A stretch of 13,319 nt of DNA from Deltaproteobacteria bacterium (GTDB lineage Bacteria; Desulfobacterota; Desulfobulbia; Desulfobulbales; Desulfocapsaceae). The stretch lies in the NCBI GenBank assembly GCA_021779275.1, contig JAJYAX010000006.1, positions 1 through 13,319 on the forward strand. Direction: 5' to 3'. The position numbers and the translations under genes were made by a program. Shown piece after piece: positions 6,786 to 13,319 of this stretch (positions are counted from its first letter, which is position 1; each line of letters begins with the position of its first letter). The notes below the pieces were generated by a model, which did no database searches, was not told the origin of the DNA, and saw only the letters and a program-made list of their open reading frames with translations.

Positions 6786-8897
6786 ATGTTAGAACATCTT
6801 TTTTCCCCGGAAAGCGTCGCCATCGCCGGCGCGTCGAAAACACCGGGCAAGGTAGGTCATGATATTCTCGCCAACCTGGTCAAATGCGGGTTCGCCGGGA
6901 AGATACTCCCCATCAACCCAGCCGGGGGGACCATGATGGGCCTGCCCGTCCACACCAGTCTCCTCAACTGCGAGGGCGATCTCGACCAGGTCATTGTCGC
7001 GGTGCCGAAGAGCGCGATCATTGCCACCGTCAAGGAGGCGATCACCAAAAAGGCGCGAAGCATCATCATGATCACCGCCGGTTTCAAGGAATCCGGCGGC
7101 GAGGGCCTTGCCCTGGAAAACGAGGTGGTCGGCCTGTGCAAGGGCGGCGGAACACGGCTCCTGGGTCCCAACTGTCTGGGTCTGCTCAACACCAAAAACC
7201 ATCTGAACAGCTCCTTTGCAGGCGATCTGCCCCTGCCCGGCAATATTGCGATCATGTCCCAGTCCGGGGCCTTGTGCACCTCGATCCTCGATCTCGCCGC
7301 CGGCCGCCATCTCGGCCTGTCCAAGCTTGTCAGCATCGGCAACAAGGCGGATATCAATGAAAACGACCTGCTGACCTATTTTGCAGGCGACCCGGAGACC
7401 AAGGTCATCGTCGGCTATCTGGAGAACATCATCTCCGGCGACCAGTTCATCAAGGTCGCCGACACCACCTGTTCGAAAAAACCGGTGGTGATCCTGAAAT
7501 CCGGGACCAGCCAGGCGGGCCAGAAGGCGGCGGCCAGCCATACCGGCGTGCTGGCCGGGGCGGACACCGCCTATGGCGCGGCCTTCAAACGCTCCGGCGT
7601 GATCAGGGCCGATACCTTCGAGGCCCTTTTCGATTACGCCTCGGCCCTTGCCATGCAGCCTCTGCCCAAGGGAGACCGGGTCCTGATCATCACCAATGCG
7701 GGCGGCCCGGGGACCATGGCGGCCGATGCGGTGGAGCATGCAGGCATGACGGTGGCCGAACTGGACACCAATACCGCCGCCGCCCTACGAGGCAAACTGC
7801 CGGCGGCTGCCTCCGTCGGCAACCCCATCGACGTGCTGGGGGATGCGCCCCCGGAACGCTACGCCGAGGCCCTGAAGGCCGCCCAGGACGATGCCTCGGT
7901 TGACGCCATCATCGTCATCCTGACCCCCCAGGCCATGACCAAGCCGGCGGAGGCCGCCCGGGCCATTGCCGGAGCGATCAACGGCAGCAAGCCGGTGCTG
8001 GCCTCCTTCATGGGCGGCAAGGATGTCCTCCCCGGCCGGCAGGAGCTGACCGCCGCCGGTCTGCCGGATTACGAGTCCCCCGAACGGGCCGTGGCCGCCC
8101 TGAAGGTGATGTACGAGTACGCCGCCTGGCTCAGACGGCCGCCCCGGATCGTCACCCGCTTCCGGGTCAACCGCAGGCGGGCGGCCCGGATCATCACCCG
8201 CAGCCAGCGCAACAAGATCCTGCAGATGAACGAGGTCAAGGCCAAAAAGGTCCTCGACGCCTACGGATTCAACGTCCTGCCCGGACGCCTGGTCACCTCC
8301 GCCGACGAGGCGGTGGAACTGTCGCGCCGGATCGGCTTCCCGGTGGCCATGAAGATCGTCTCTCCCGACATCATCCACAAGTCCGACATGGGCGGGGTCA
8401 AACTGAACCTGGCCAGCGCCCAACAGATCCGGGACGGCTTCGACCTGATGATGATGCGGATCACCCAGCAGGTCCCCAACGCCCGTATTGAAGGCATTTA
8501 TATGGAGAAGATGGGGGAGCCGGGTCTGGAGGTGATCCTCGGCATGACCAGGGACCCGCAGTTCGGCCCGATGCTGATGTTCGGCCTGGGCGGCATCTTT
8601 GTCGAGGTCATGAAGGATGTGACCTTCCACCTGGCGCCGATCACCCAGGATGAGGCCCTCCAGATGCTGAAATCGACCCGTTCCTACGGTATTCTCGAAG
8701 GCCGACGAGGACGCCGGGGGGTCGATATCACAGCCATTGCCGTCGGCCTGCAGCGCATCAGCCAATTGACCACCGATTTTCCGCAGATTACAGAACTTGA
8801 CATCAATCCGTTTATCGTCGGAGACTTCGGCGCCGACCCGGTTGTCGCCGACGCCAGGATCACCCTGGCCCCTCTGGACGAGAAACTGGCCCTGTAA
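6786..8897 (+). CDS. Acetate-CoA ligase (ADP-forming), fused alpha-beta type
   Basis: This 703-residue enzyme interconverts acetyl-CoA + ADP + phosphate with acetate + CoA + ATP (or handles another short acyl-CoA). Domain order is CoA-binding Rossmann (about 5-130), succinyl-CoA-ligase-like (about 148-290, with SQSGA at 158-162), a second ligase-CoA domain (about 300-440), an arginine-rich linker (about 445-475) and a C-terminal ATP-grasp domain (about 478-695). The phosphohistidine motif AASHTG is present (His252). The ATP-grasp has Lys523, the HKSDMGGV loop (His531) and ELDINPF near the end. This is the one-chain alpha+beta form at its usual length. In this context it would make ATP and acetate from lactate-derived acetyl-CoA, the role that Pta-AckA plays elsewhere. 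ATG 6786 has AAGGA 11 nt upstream. Acetate as substrate is inferred from context: propionate and branched-chain acids are alternatives. Confidence 0.9.
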   Translation: MLEHLFSPESVAIAGASKTPGKVGHDILANLVKCGFAGKILPINPAGGTMMGLPVHTSLLNCEGDLDQVIVAVPKSAIIATVKEAITKKARSIIMITAGFKESGGEGLALENEVVGLCKGGGTRLLGPNCLGLLNTKNHLNSSFAGDLPLPGNIAIMSQSGALCTSILDLAAGRHLGLSKLVSIGNKADINENDLLTYFAGDPETKVIVGYLENIISGDQFIKVADTTCSKKPVVILKSGTSQAGQKAAASHTGVLAGADTAYGAAFKRSGVIRADTFEALFDYASALAMQPLPKGDRVLIITNAGGPGTMAADAVEHAGMTVAELDTNTAAALRGKLPAAASVGNPIDVLGDAPPERYAEALKAAQDDASVDAIIVILTPQAMTKPAEAARAIAGAINGSKPVLASFMGGKDVLPGRQELTAAGLPDYESPERAVAALKVMYEYAAWLRRPPRIVTRFRVNRRRAARIITRSQRNKILQMNEVKAKKVLDAYGFNVLPGRLVTSADEAVELSRRIGFPVAMKIVSPDIIHKSDMGGVKLNLASAQQIRDGFDLMMMRITQQVPNARIEGIYMEKMGEPGLEVILGMTRDPQFGPMLMFGLGGIFVEVMKDVTFHLAPITQDEALQMLKSTRSYGILEGRRGRRGVDITAIAVGLQRISQLTTDFPQITELDINPFIVGDFGADPVVADARITLAPLDEKLAL

Positions 8898-8951
8898 TCC
8901 GGTTGTAGCGCGATGAAGACACCGCAAAGAAACTTAAAGAAAGGTACGAAT

Positions 8952-10832
8952 ATGGAGTTCGAGAGTAACTGGCAGGAACGATATAAAGATATGGTCCGCA
9001 CCCCGAAACTGGCCGTCCGGCAGATTCATTCCGGCCAGCGGGTCTTTATCGGCACGGGCTGCGGCGAACCGACGGAGCTGGTCAATGAGATGACCGCCCG
9101 GGCCGGGGAATTGGCGGATGTGGAGATCATCCAGCTCTTCACCAAGGGCGACGCGCTGTATGCCCAGAAAAAATTCGCCGACAGCTTCACGGTGAATTCC
9201 TTCTTCATCGGCCAGAATGTCCGCGGGGTGATCCAGGAGGGGCTGGGCAGCTATACGCCCATGCTGCTCTCCAACATCCCCCATCTGTTCAATACCGGCC
9301 GACTGCCGCTGGATGTGGCCCTGATCCAGGTGACGCCGCCGGACAAAAACGGCAAGGTCAACCTGGGCATCTCCGTCGATATCGTCAAGAGCGCCATTGA
9401 AAACGCCTCGCTGATCATCGCCCAGGTGAATCCGCGGATGCCCTGGACATTGGGGGACAGCTGCATCGATATCTTCGATATCGATATCCTGGTGCCCTCC
9501 GACGTGCCGCTCATTGAAAAGGAGGAAGAACCCTTAAACGAGGCCAGCCGCGCCATCGGCCGGAATGTGGCCTCGCTCGTCCCCGACGGCGCCACCATCC
9601 AGTTCGGCCTGGGGCGGATGCCCGGCTTCGGCCGGATCCCGCATGCGCCTATTGAATTTTTGCGGGAGAAAAAAGACCTCGGCATTCACAGCGAGATCAT
9701 CACCGATTCCGTCATCGATCTCATTGAATCCGGGGCCGTGACCGGGGCCCGCAAGAGCTTTGACCGCGGCCGGATCGTCGTCAGCTTCTGCATGGGGACG
9801 CGCAGGCTCTATGACTATGTCGACAACAACCCGCTGTTCTGCTTTCGCCCGACCGAGTATGTCAACGATTCCATGGTGATCAGCCAGCAGACGAAAATGA
9901 TTGCGATCAACATGGGCATGGAGATCGATCTCACCGGCCAGGTCAGCACGGATTCCTATGAAGGCAAGTTTTACTCCGGCTTCGGCGGGATGGTCGATTT
10001 CAACCGGGGAGCCGCCCGCTCCAAGGACGGCAGGACCATCGTCGTGATCCCGTCCACCGATATCAACGGGAGCAGGACCCGGGTCGTCACCCAGCTGAGC
10101 CCCGGCACGGGGGTGACCATCACCCGCGGCACCATCCACTTCGTGGTCACCGAATACGGCATCGCCTATCTCTACGGCAAATCCATCCAGGAACGGGTCA
10201 TGGCCCTGATCTCGATCGCCCACCCGAAGTTCCGCGAACAGCTCTGCCGGGAGGCCGTTGAGGCCCATTTTATCCGGCCGGATATGGGTGAGATCGGCAA
10301 TAAATTCCTGCTGCCCAGCGACGAGACCATGAAGAGCACCCTGCTTCTCGACGACGGCAGCCAGATCAATTTCCGCTCGGTGAGGCCGACGGACGAGCCG
10401 AGCATGCGGGATCTGGTCTACGATCTCTCCCAGGAGACCATCTACTACCGGTTCATGAGCCAGCAGAGCAAGTTCACCCACCAGCAGATCCAGAACTTCG
10501 TCTATATCGACCACCGCAAGGATGTGGCCATCGTCGGCACCGTGCCCGAGGCCCACGGCGAGGATATCATCTGCGTGGGCCGCTACTATCTCGATGAACG
10601 GACCAACAGGGCCGAGGTCGCCTTTGTGATCCGGGACGAGTGGCAGAATCGCGGCATAGGCTCGCATGTCTTCAAACTGCTCGCCAATATCGCCAAACGC
10701 AACGGCATCACCGGATTCACAGCCGAGGTGCTCCGCGATAACCAGCGCATGCGGACCATCTTCAACCACTCGGACTTCAAGGTGACCCACAGTATCGAGG
10801 GAGGGGTCTATAGCTTCGTTATGGACTTCTAA
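8952..10832 (+). CDS. Acetyl-CoA hydrolase/CoA-transferase fused to a GNAT acetyltransferase
   Basis: This is a 626-residue two-part protein. Residues about 10-440 match the acetyl-CoA hydrolase/4-hydroxybutyrate CoA-transferase family, with GTGCGEP early on, DGATIQFGLG, and GIHSEI, whose Glu248 is the likely glutamyl-CoA thioester residue by family analogy. TEYGIAYL lies near the domain end. Residues about 472-626 form a GNAT domain with the acetyl-CoA binding motif QNRGIGS (565-571). The first half would move CoA between short acyl groups. The second would acetylate an amine, perhaps a protein lysine. This fusion class occurs in other anaerobes. ATG 8952 is chosen over ATG 8913: AAAGG (8940-8944) lies 7 nt before it, the earlier ATG has no ribosome site, and the conserved region starts just after. 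It follows the ligase by 54 nt and ends 28 nt before a strong terminator, so the two probably share a transcript. Confidence 0.9.
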   Translation: MEFESNWQERYKDMVRTPKLAVRQIHSGQRVFIGTGCGEPTELVNEMTARAGELADVEIIQLFTKGDALYAQKKFADSFTVNSFFIGQNVRGVIQEGLGSYTPMLLSNIPHLFNTGRLPLDVALIQVTPPDKNGKVNLGISVDIVKSAIENASLIIAQVNPRMPWTLGDSCIDIFDIDILVPSDVPLIEKEEEPLNEASRAIGRNVASLVPDGATIQFGLGRMPGFGRIPHAPIEFLREKKDLGIHSEIITDSVIDLIESGAVTGARKSFDRGRIVVSFCMGTRRLYDYVDNNPLFCFRPTEYVNDSMVISQQTKMIAINMGMEIDLTGQVSTDSYEGKFYSGFGGMVDFNRGAARSKDGRTIVVIPSTDINGSRTRVVTQLSPGTGVTITRGTIHFVVTEYGIAYLYGKSIQERVMALISIAHPKFREQLCREAVEAHFIRPDMGEIGNKFLLPSDETMKSTLLLDDGSQINFRSVRPTDEPSMRDLVYDLSQETIYYRFMSQQSKFTHQQIQNFVYIDHRKDVAIVGTVPEAHGEDIICVGRYYLDERTNRAEVAFVIRDEWQNRGIGSHVFKLLANIAKRNGITGFTAEVLRDNQRMRTIFNHSDFKVTHSIEGGVYSFVMDF

Positions 10833-10860
10833 GCCTGTAATATAGGCAGCAATCAACCAT

Positions 10861-10898
10861 AAAGGCCCGGTTCTGCCAAGAACCGGGCCTTTTCTTTT
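10861..10898 (+). terminator. Rho-independent terminator after the CoA-transferase gene
   Basis: A perfect 14-bp stem (10861-10874 with 10879-10892, core GGCCCGGTTCT / AGAACCGGGCC) encloses a 4-nt GCCA loop and is followed by TTTTCTTTT (10890-10898). This is a classical intrinsic terminator. It marks the end of the acetate operon and separates it from the ATPase module downstream. The A-rich left side (AAA before the stem) is short, so strong activity in the reverse direction is doubtful. Confidence 0.95.
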
Positions 10899-11005
10899 CC
10901 ATTCCCCGTATGTTCATTCAAAAGAAACCGTCAGCACTTGGGGATCTTCCATACCGCAGACATCTTTGATTTTAGTATGATATGCGAAAGAACACGAATA
11001 AAAGG

Positions 11006-11034
11006 TTGCGAAATTCATATCAACAGAATTATAT
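11006..11034 (+). promoter_or_regulatory. Weak promoter candidate for the ATPase-TOPRIM operon
   Basis: TTGCGA (11006-11011) and TTATAT (11029-11034) are spaced 17 nt apart, about 140 nt upstream of the ATPase start. The -35 box matches consensus at four of six bases, but the -10 box is poor. A start here would place the palindrome at 11115-11128 in the transcribed leader, where it could act as a roadblock operator or a hairpin. This is only a candidate. Confidence 0.2.
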
Positions 11035-11114
11035 GTATTTTTAACAAGTTGAAATCTGGCACAAAGTATGAGGCGCATTGCCTTCAAAGACTGCGGGAAA
11101 TCAGCATTGGGGAA

Positions 11115-11128
11115 GATATTCGAATATC
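11115..11128. promoter_or_regulatory. Perfect 14-bp palindrome, candidate operator
   Basis: GATATTCGAATATC reads the same on both strands. Allowing one extra G on the right, GAA/TTC flanks extend the symmetry to 10 bp per arm. It sits 44 nt before the ATPase start codon in the AT-rich leader. Perfect short palindromes of this kind are common binding sites for dimeric repressors. Which protein binds it, if any, cannot be told, because neither gene downstream carries an obvious DNA-binding helix-turn-helix domain. Confidence 0.4.
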
Positions 11129-11172
11129 GTTCAATCACCTGTTGAGCGCTGACCCGCACTGAGGAGAAATAA

Positions 11173-12402
11173 ATGGCTGTCATAGAAGGATTTCGGGTAC
11201 AGAACTACCGCGCCTTGCGAGATGTGACGCTGGGTAAACTCTCCAGTCAGCAAACAGGAAAACCATTATCGCCTTTCACCGTGGTGATCGGCAAGAATGG
11301 CGTCGGCAAGAGCACCTTATTTGATGCCTTTGGATTCGTGGCGGATTGCCTGTCTGTCGATGTGGAAAGCGCCTGCGATATGAAGCAGCGCGGCGGCTTT
11401 GATCGCCTGCGTTCCAATGGGGTAAATGAACCCATTCACTTTGAGATCTATTACCGCGAAGCGCCCAATGAGCGGCCGATCACCTACGAGTTGGCAATCT
11501 CGCTGGATGCTTCGGGGCGTCCCTTGGTCGAATCCGAGGTGCTCAAGCAACGTCGCAAGGGCCAAAAACACGGTCGGCCTTATCCGTTTCTGTGCCTGCA
11601 CCACGGTAGAGGCATGGTCTGGGCGGGAGAAGAAGCGGTGGAGGTCGAAGGTGAGGAAGATCGCGCCCAGACGCCGGTGGAATTGACCGATACCCGGCAA
11701 CTCGGTATCGCCACCCTGGGTACGCTCAAGGAACATCCGCGAATCAAGCGTTTTCGCGACTTCCTGAAAAGCTGGTATCTGTCCTACTTCTATCCGGATG
11801 CGGCGCGCAGTCTGCCGAGTGCCGGCCCGCAGCGGCATTTAAATATCCACGGCGACAACATCGGCAACGTGGTGCAGTTCATGGAACGCGAGCATAAAAC
11901 GCGGTTCAAGGCTATCCTCGAGCGTATTGCTGCCAAGATTCCGGGAATTGCCAGTATCGACACATTGGAGACTCACGACAAGCGTGTGTTGTTGCGATTT
12001 AATGACGACGCTTTCAGTGACCCGTTCTTTGCCCAGCAAATGTCCGACGGCACGCTCAAGGTGTTTGCTTATCTGTTGTTGCTGGAGGACCCAGCCCCAC
12101 CACCATTTATTTGCATCGAAGAACCGGAAAACGGCCTCTACCATAAGCTGTTGGAGACCCTGGCCCAGGAATTCCGTTTGCATGCCACCGGCAAGAAAAA
12201 TGCCCCGCAGATTTTCGTAACTACCCATCAGCCGTACTTCGTCGATGCACTGGCCCCGGAGGAGGTGTGGATTCTTGAAAAAGGCAGGGATGGTTATTCC
12301 ACCGTTCGTCGCGTATCGGATCTGGAAGACGTGAAAAATCTCGTTGCCGAAGGCCTGCCATTGGGTGGCCTCTGGTATAGCGACTATCTTGATGCGAGGT
12401 AA
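11173..12402 (+). CDS. ABC/OLD-like AAA family ATPase (AAA_21 type), probable defense ATPase
   Basis: This 409-residue ATPase belongs to the RecF/SMC/OLD-like ABC class. The N-terminus (EGFRVQNYRALRDV) is typical of such ATPases. The Walker A motif is GKNGVGKST (40-48), the signature-like motif is SDGTLK (291-296), the Walker B region is IEEPENG (315-321) and the switch histidine is His352 in TTHQP. The ATPase core is complete and ends near residue 400, with no fused TOPRIM nuclease as in OLD or GajA. Instead a TOPRIM-like protein is encoded 2 nt downstream. The split pair resembles PARIS-type and other two-gene ATPase/TOPRIM anti-phage systems, in which the ATPase senses infection and controls the effector. 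Start ATG 11173 has GAGGAG 6 nt upstream. Codon choice (more TTG, GCG and CGT) differs from the metabolic genes, which suggests transfer. The defensive role is inferred. Confidence 0.85.
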   Translation: MAVIEGFRVQNYRALRDVTLGKLSSQQTGKPLSPFTVVIGKNGVGKSTLFDAFGFVADCLSVDVESACDMKQRGGFDRLRSNGVNEPIHFEIYYREAPNERPITYELAISLDASGRPLVESEVLKQRRKGQKHGRPYPFLCLHHGRGMVWAGEEAVEVEGEEDRAQTPVELTDTRQLGIATLGTLKEHPRIKRFRDFLKSWYLSYFYPDAARSLPSAGPQRHLNIHGDNIGNVVQFMEREHKTRFKAILERIAAKIPGIASIDTLETHDKRVLLRFNDDAFSDPFFAQQMSDGTLKVFAYLLLLEDPAPPPFICIEEPENGLYHKLLETLAQEFRLHATGKKNAPQIFVTTHQPYFVDALAPEEVWILEKGRDGYSTVRRVSDLEDVKNLVAEGLPLGGLWYSDYLDAR

Positions 12403-12404
12403 TC

Positions 12405-13058
12405 ATGCACATTGAGATACTAGTGGAGGACAGTTCGGGAGAGAAGCTGCTGCAAGTATTGCTCCCCCGTCTTCTTGGAAGGCAAGGTGCTCCCCATACC
12501 TGGCGATTACACGCCTACAAAGGTATCGGTCGAATTCCTCCGAGACTGGTTGTGAAGGGCGATCCCACGAAGAGGATTCTCCTTGATCAGTTGCCGAGAC
12601 TGCTGCGCGGCTATGGTAAAACACCTGGAATCGATGCTGTTGTGGTCGTGCTCGATTCCGACAGTCGCGACTGCGCTGCATTCCTGGCCGAACTACAAGC
12701 TGCCGCCTCAATCTGCAACCCGGCGCCTCAAACCCTCTTCAGGCTCGTGATCGAAGAAATAGAAGCCTGGTATTTCGGCGACCAGGCAGCTCTATTGGCC
12801 GCCTATCCAAAAGCCAAACCGGATGTGCTTGGACGGTATGCTCAGGACAGCATATGCGGTACATGGGAGCTGTTCGCCGATGCAGTCTCTTCGGGCGGAT
12901 CGGCGGCGATCAAGAAAGCCGGTTGGCCACTGCCGGGGCAAATAAAACATGAATGGGCTGAAAAAATAGGCCCGTTGATGGATCCGGACCGGAACACCTC
13001 GCCCAGCTTTGGAAAATTCAAGGCAGGATTGCTCCGGCTCATTGCAACGAAAAGGTAG
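12405..13058 (+). CDS. DUF4276 family TOPRIM-like protein, probable effector partner of the ATPase
   Basis: This is a 217-residue protein of the DUF4276 family. The N-terminal strand-loop IEILVEDSSGEK places Glu8 and Glu13 where TOPRIM folds keep the catalytic acid. VVVVLDSDS supplies the paired acids Asp84 and Asp86. IEEIEAWYFGD (116-126, Glu117/118/120) matches the family's conserved EIEaW-type block. These acids are those expected of a metal-dependent TOPRIM nuclease. The gene starts 2 nt after the ATPase stop, and its ribosome site (GAGG, 12396-12399) lies inside the ATPase end, so the two are translationally coupled and should be made in ratio. By analogy with OLD, Gabija and PARIS it may cut DNA or RNA when the ATPase is triggered. 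Its target is unknown, and nuclease activity is inferred from residues, not shown. Confidence 0.85.
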   Translation: MHIEILVEDSSGEKLLQVLLPRLLGRQGAPHTWRLHAYKGIGRIPPRLVVKGDPTKRILLDQLPRLLRGYGKTPGIDAVVVVLDSDSRDCAAFLAELQAAASICNPAPQTLFRLVIEEIEAWYFGDQAALLAAYPKAKPDVLGRYAQDSICGTWELFADAVSSGGSAAIKKAGWPLPGQIKHEWAEKIGPLMDPDRNTSPSFGKFKAGLLRLIATKR

Positions 13059-13072
13059 AAAGGACAAGGCTC

Positions 13073-13319
13073 GTGATCATCCTGAACTCGCTGTTTCCCA
13101 TCGTTGCGCTTCTTGGTATCGGCAATATCCTGAAGAGCCGGGGAATGACGGATGCAGCCTTTCTGGACACCTCCGACAGACTGATCTACTATTTCTTTTT
13201 TCCGGTTATGTTGTTCTGGGAAATCGGCAAGGCGTCTCTGGATAAGGGCATAGACTGGGACTTCTGCCTGGCCTCCTTCTGAGCGCTGCTGGCCATGTTC
13301 GTCCTCAGCGCTCTTGCCA
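13073..13319 (+). pseudogene. AEC-family transporter, 5' portion interrupted by in-frame TGA
   Basis: The first 69 codons, from GTG 13073, encode the N-terminus of an auxin-efflux-carrier (AEC) family permease: a first helix (ILNSLFPIVALLGIGNIL), the loop with RGMTDAAF, and a second hydrophobic stretch (LIYYFFFPVMLFWEIG). Members export or import organic acids such as malate or malonate, or amino acids. TGA at 13280-13282 ends the frame, yet the same frame continues with a helix-like ALLAMFVLSALA to the window edge. This indicates a nonsense change inside the third helix, or a sequencing error. An AAGGA site (13059-13063) lies 9 nt before the start. It follows the TOPRIM gene by 14 nt but its function looks unrelated, so it may be the right flank of the acquired module. 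The rest of the gene lies outside the window. Confidence 0.6.
13281..13313 (+). repeat. Inverted repeat overlapping the in-frame TGA of the transporter
   Basis: GAGCGCTG (13281-13288) and CAGCGCTC (13306-13313) form a perfect 8-bp stem with a 17-nt loop. The left arm includes the last two bases of the TGA codon. Two further G-C pairs can form inside after a 2x2 mismatch. It lies where a bacterial SECIS element would lie, but it lacks the short upper stem with a bulged U and a GGUC-like loop, so it does not support recoding. It may simply reflect alanine/leucine-rich codons. Confidence 0.4.

Larger units (their letters stand above)
10899..11172. other. AT-rich intergenic spacer upstream of the ATPase module
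   Basis: This 274-nt stretch is visibly richer in A+T than the genes on its left. Short open frames exist on both strands (61-89 codons), but they lack ribosome sites and recognisable motifs, so I do not call them. The spacer contains the palindrome at 11115-11128 and a weak promoter candidate, and ends with the ATPase ribosome site GAGGAG (11161-11166). An imperfect inverted repeat, GTCAGCACT (10930-10938) against AGCGCTGAC (11145-11153), brackets much of it. One mismatch and the short arms make this insecure. It is probably the regulatory leader and left edge of an acquired module. Confidence 0.5.

Noticed and set aside
8120..8215. Arginine-rich segment in the middle of the acetate-CoA ligase as a possible inserted or frameshifted stretch
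   Set aside because: It falls at the normal linker between the CoA-ligase and ATP-grasp domains, where family members also carry many Arg residues, and the frame is intact on both sides.
9465..9490. Repeated GATATC/CGATATC units inside the CoA-transferase gene
   Set aside because: They encode the run of alternating Asp and Ile residues (DIFDIDIL) in a conserved part of the protein, so codon content explains them.
9534..10856. Long open frame (440 codons) on the minus strand opposite the CoA-transferase/GNAT gene
   Set aside because: It is antisense to a well-supported gene, rich in His/Asp/Gly, and without motifs.
10930..11153. Imperfect inverted repeat (GTCAGCACT / AGCGCTGAC) as ends of a small mobile element
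   Set aside because: The 9-bp arms have a mismatch, no target-site duplication was found, and there is no transposase. It could easily arise by chance.
10914..11183. Open frames on both strands in the AT-rich spacer (89 codons minus, 61-74 codons plus)
   Set aside because: The plus frame has no ribosome site, and its longest version starts at TTG. The minus frame would start inside the ATPase gene. Neither shows a family motif. A decayed gene cannot be excluded but is not supported.

Overview
The window looks like chromosomal DNA of an anaerobic, GC-rich bacterium of the Desulfobacterota (sulfate-reducer or Geobacter-like grade, perhaps Desulfobulbia). That placement is inferred from gene content: a lactate oxidation cluster with a fused LutA/LutB-type iron-sulfur protein, a GlcD/GlcF-type dehydrogenase pair, an ADP-forming acetate-CoA ligase and a CoA-transferase/GNAT fusion. 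No rRNA or other marker gene is present. All convincing genes are on the + strand.

Region 1 (1-5637) is a lactate oxidation cluster. A strong GC hairpin (7-36) lies upstream. It is followed by an FAD-linked GlcD-type dehydrogenase (165-1553), its GlcF-type Fe-S/CCG partner (1565-2854), a LutC-type LUD protein (2909-3478) and a 718-residue LutB-LutA fusion (3481-5637). The first pair fits D-lactate (or glycolate) oxidation and the second pair fits L-lactate oxidation. Both would deliver pyruvate plus electrons, through Fe-S clusters, to a membrane acceptor.

Region 2 (5675-10898) begins with a membrane Cache-HAMP sensor that has no output domain. A 235-bp AT-richer gap with a weak promoter candidate follows. 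Next are a fused ADP-forming acetate-CoA ligase (6786-8897) and a CoA-transferase fused to a GNAT acetyltransferase (8952-10832), closed by a textbook intrinsic terminator (10861-10898). These genes suit the acetyl-CoA to acetate end of lactate oxidation, with ATP made at the ligase. Pyruvate oxidoreductase is not in the window.

Region 3 (10899-13058) looks like a small acquired module. An AT-rich spacer carrying a perfect 14-bp palindrome precedes a two-gene operon: an ABC/OLD-like AAA ATPase (11173-12402) and a DUF4276 TOPRIM-like protein (12405-13058). Codon choice differs from the metabolic genes. The arrangement resembles split OLD/PARIS-type anti-phage systems, and this is the best candidate for an incompletely described system here.

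Region 4 (13073 to the edge) is the start of an AEC-family transporter interrupted by an in-frame TGA at codon 70. The hydrophobic reading frame continues after the stop, so this is a nonsense mutation, a sequencing error or, much less likely, a recoded codon.
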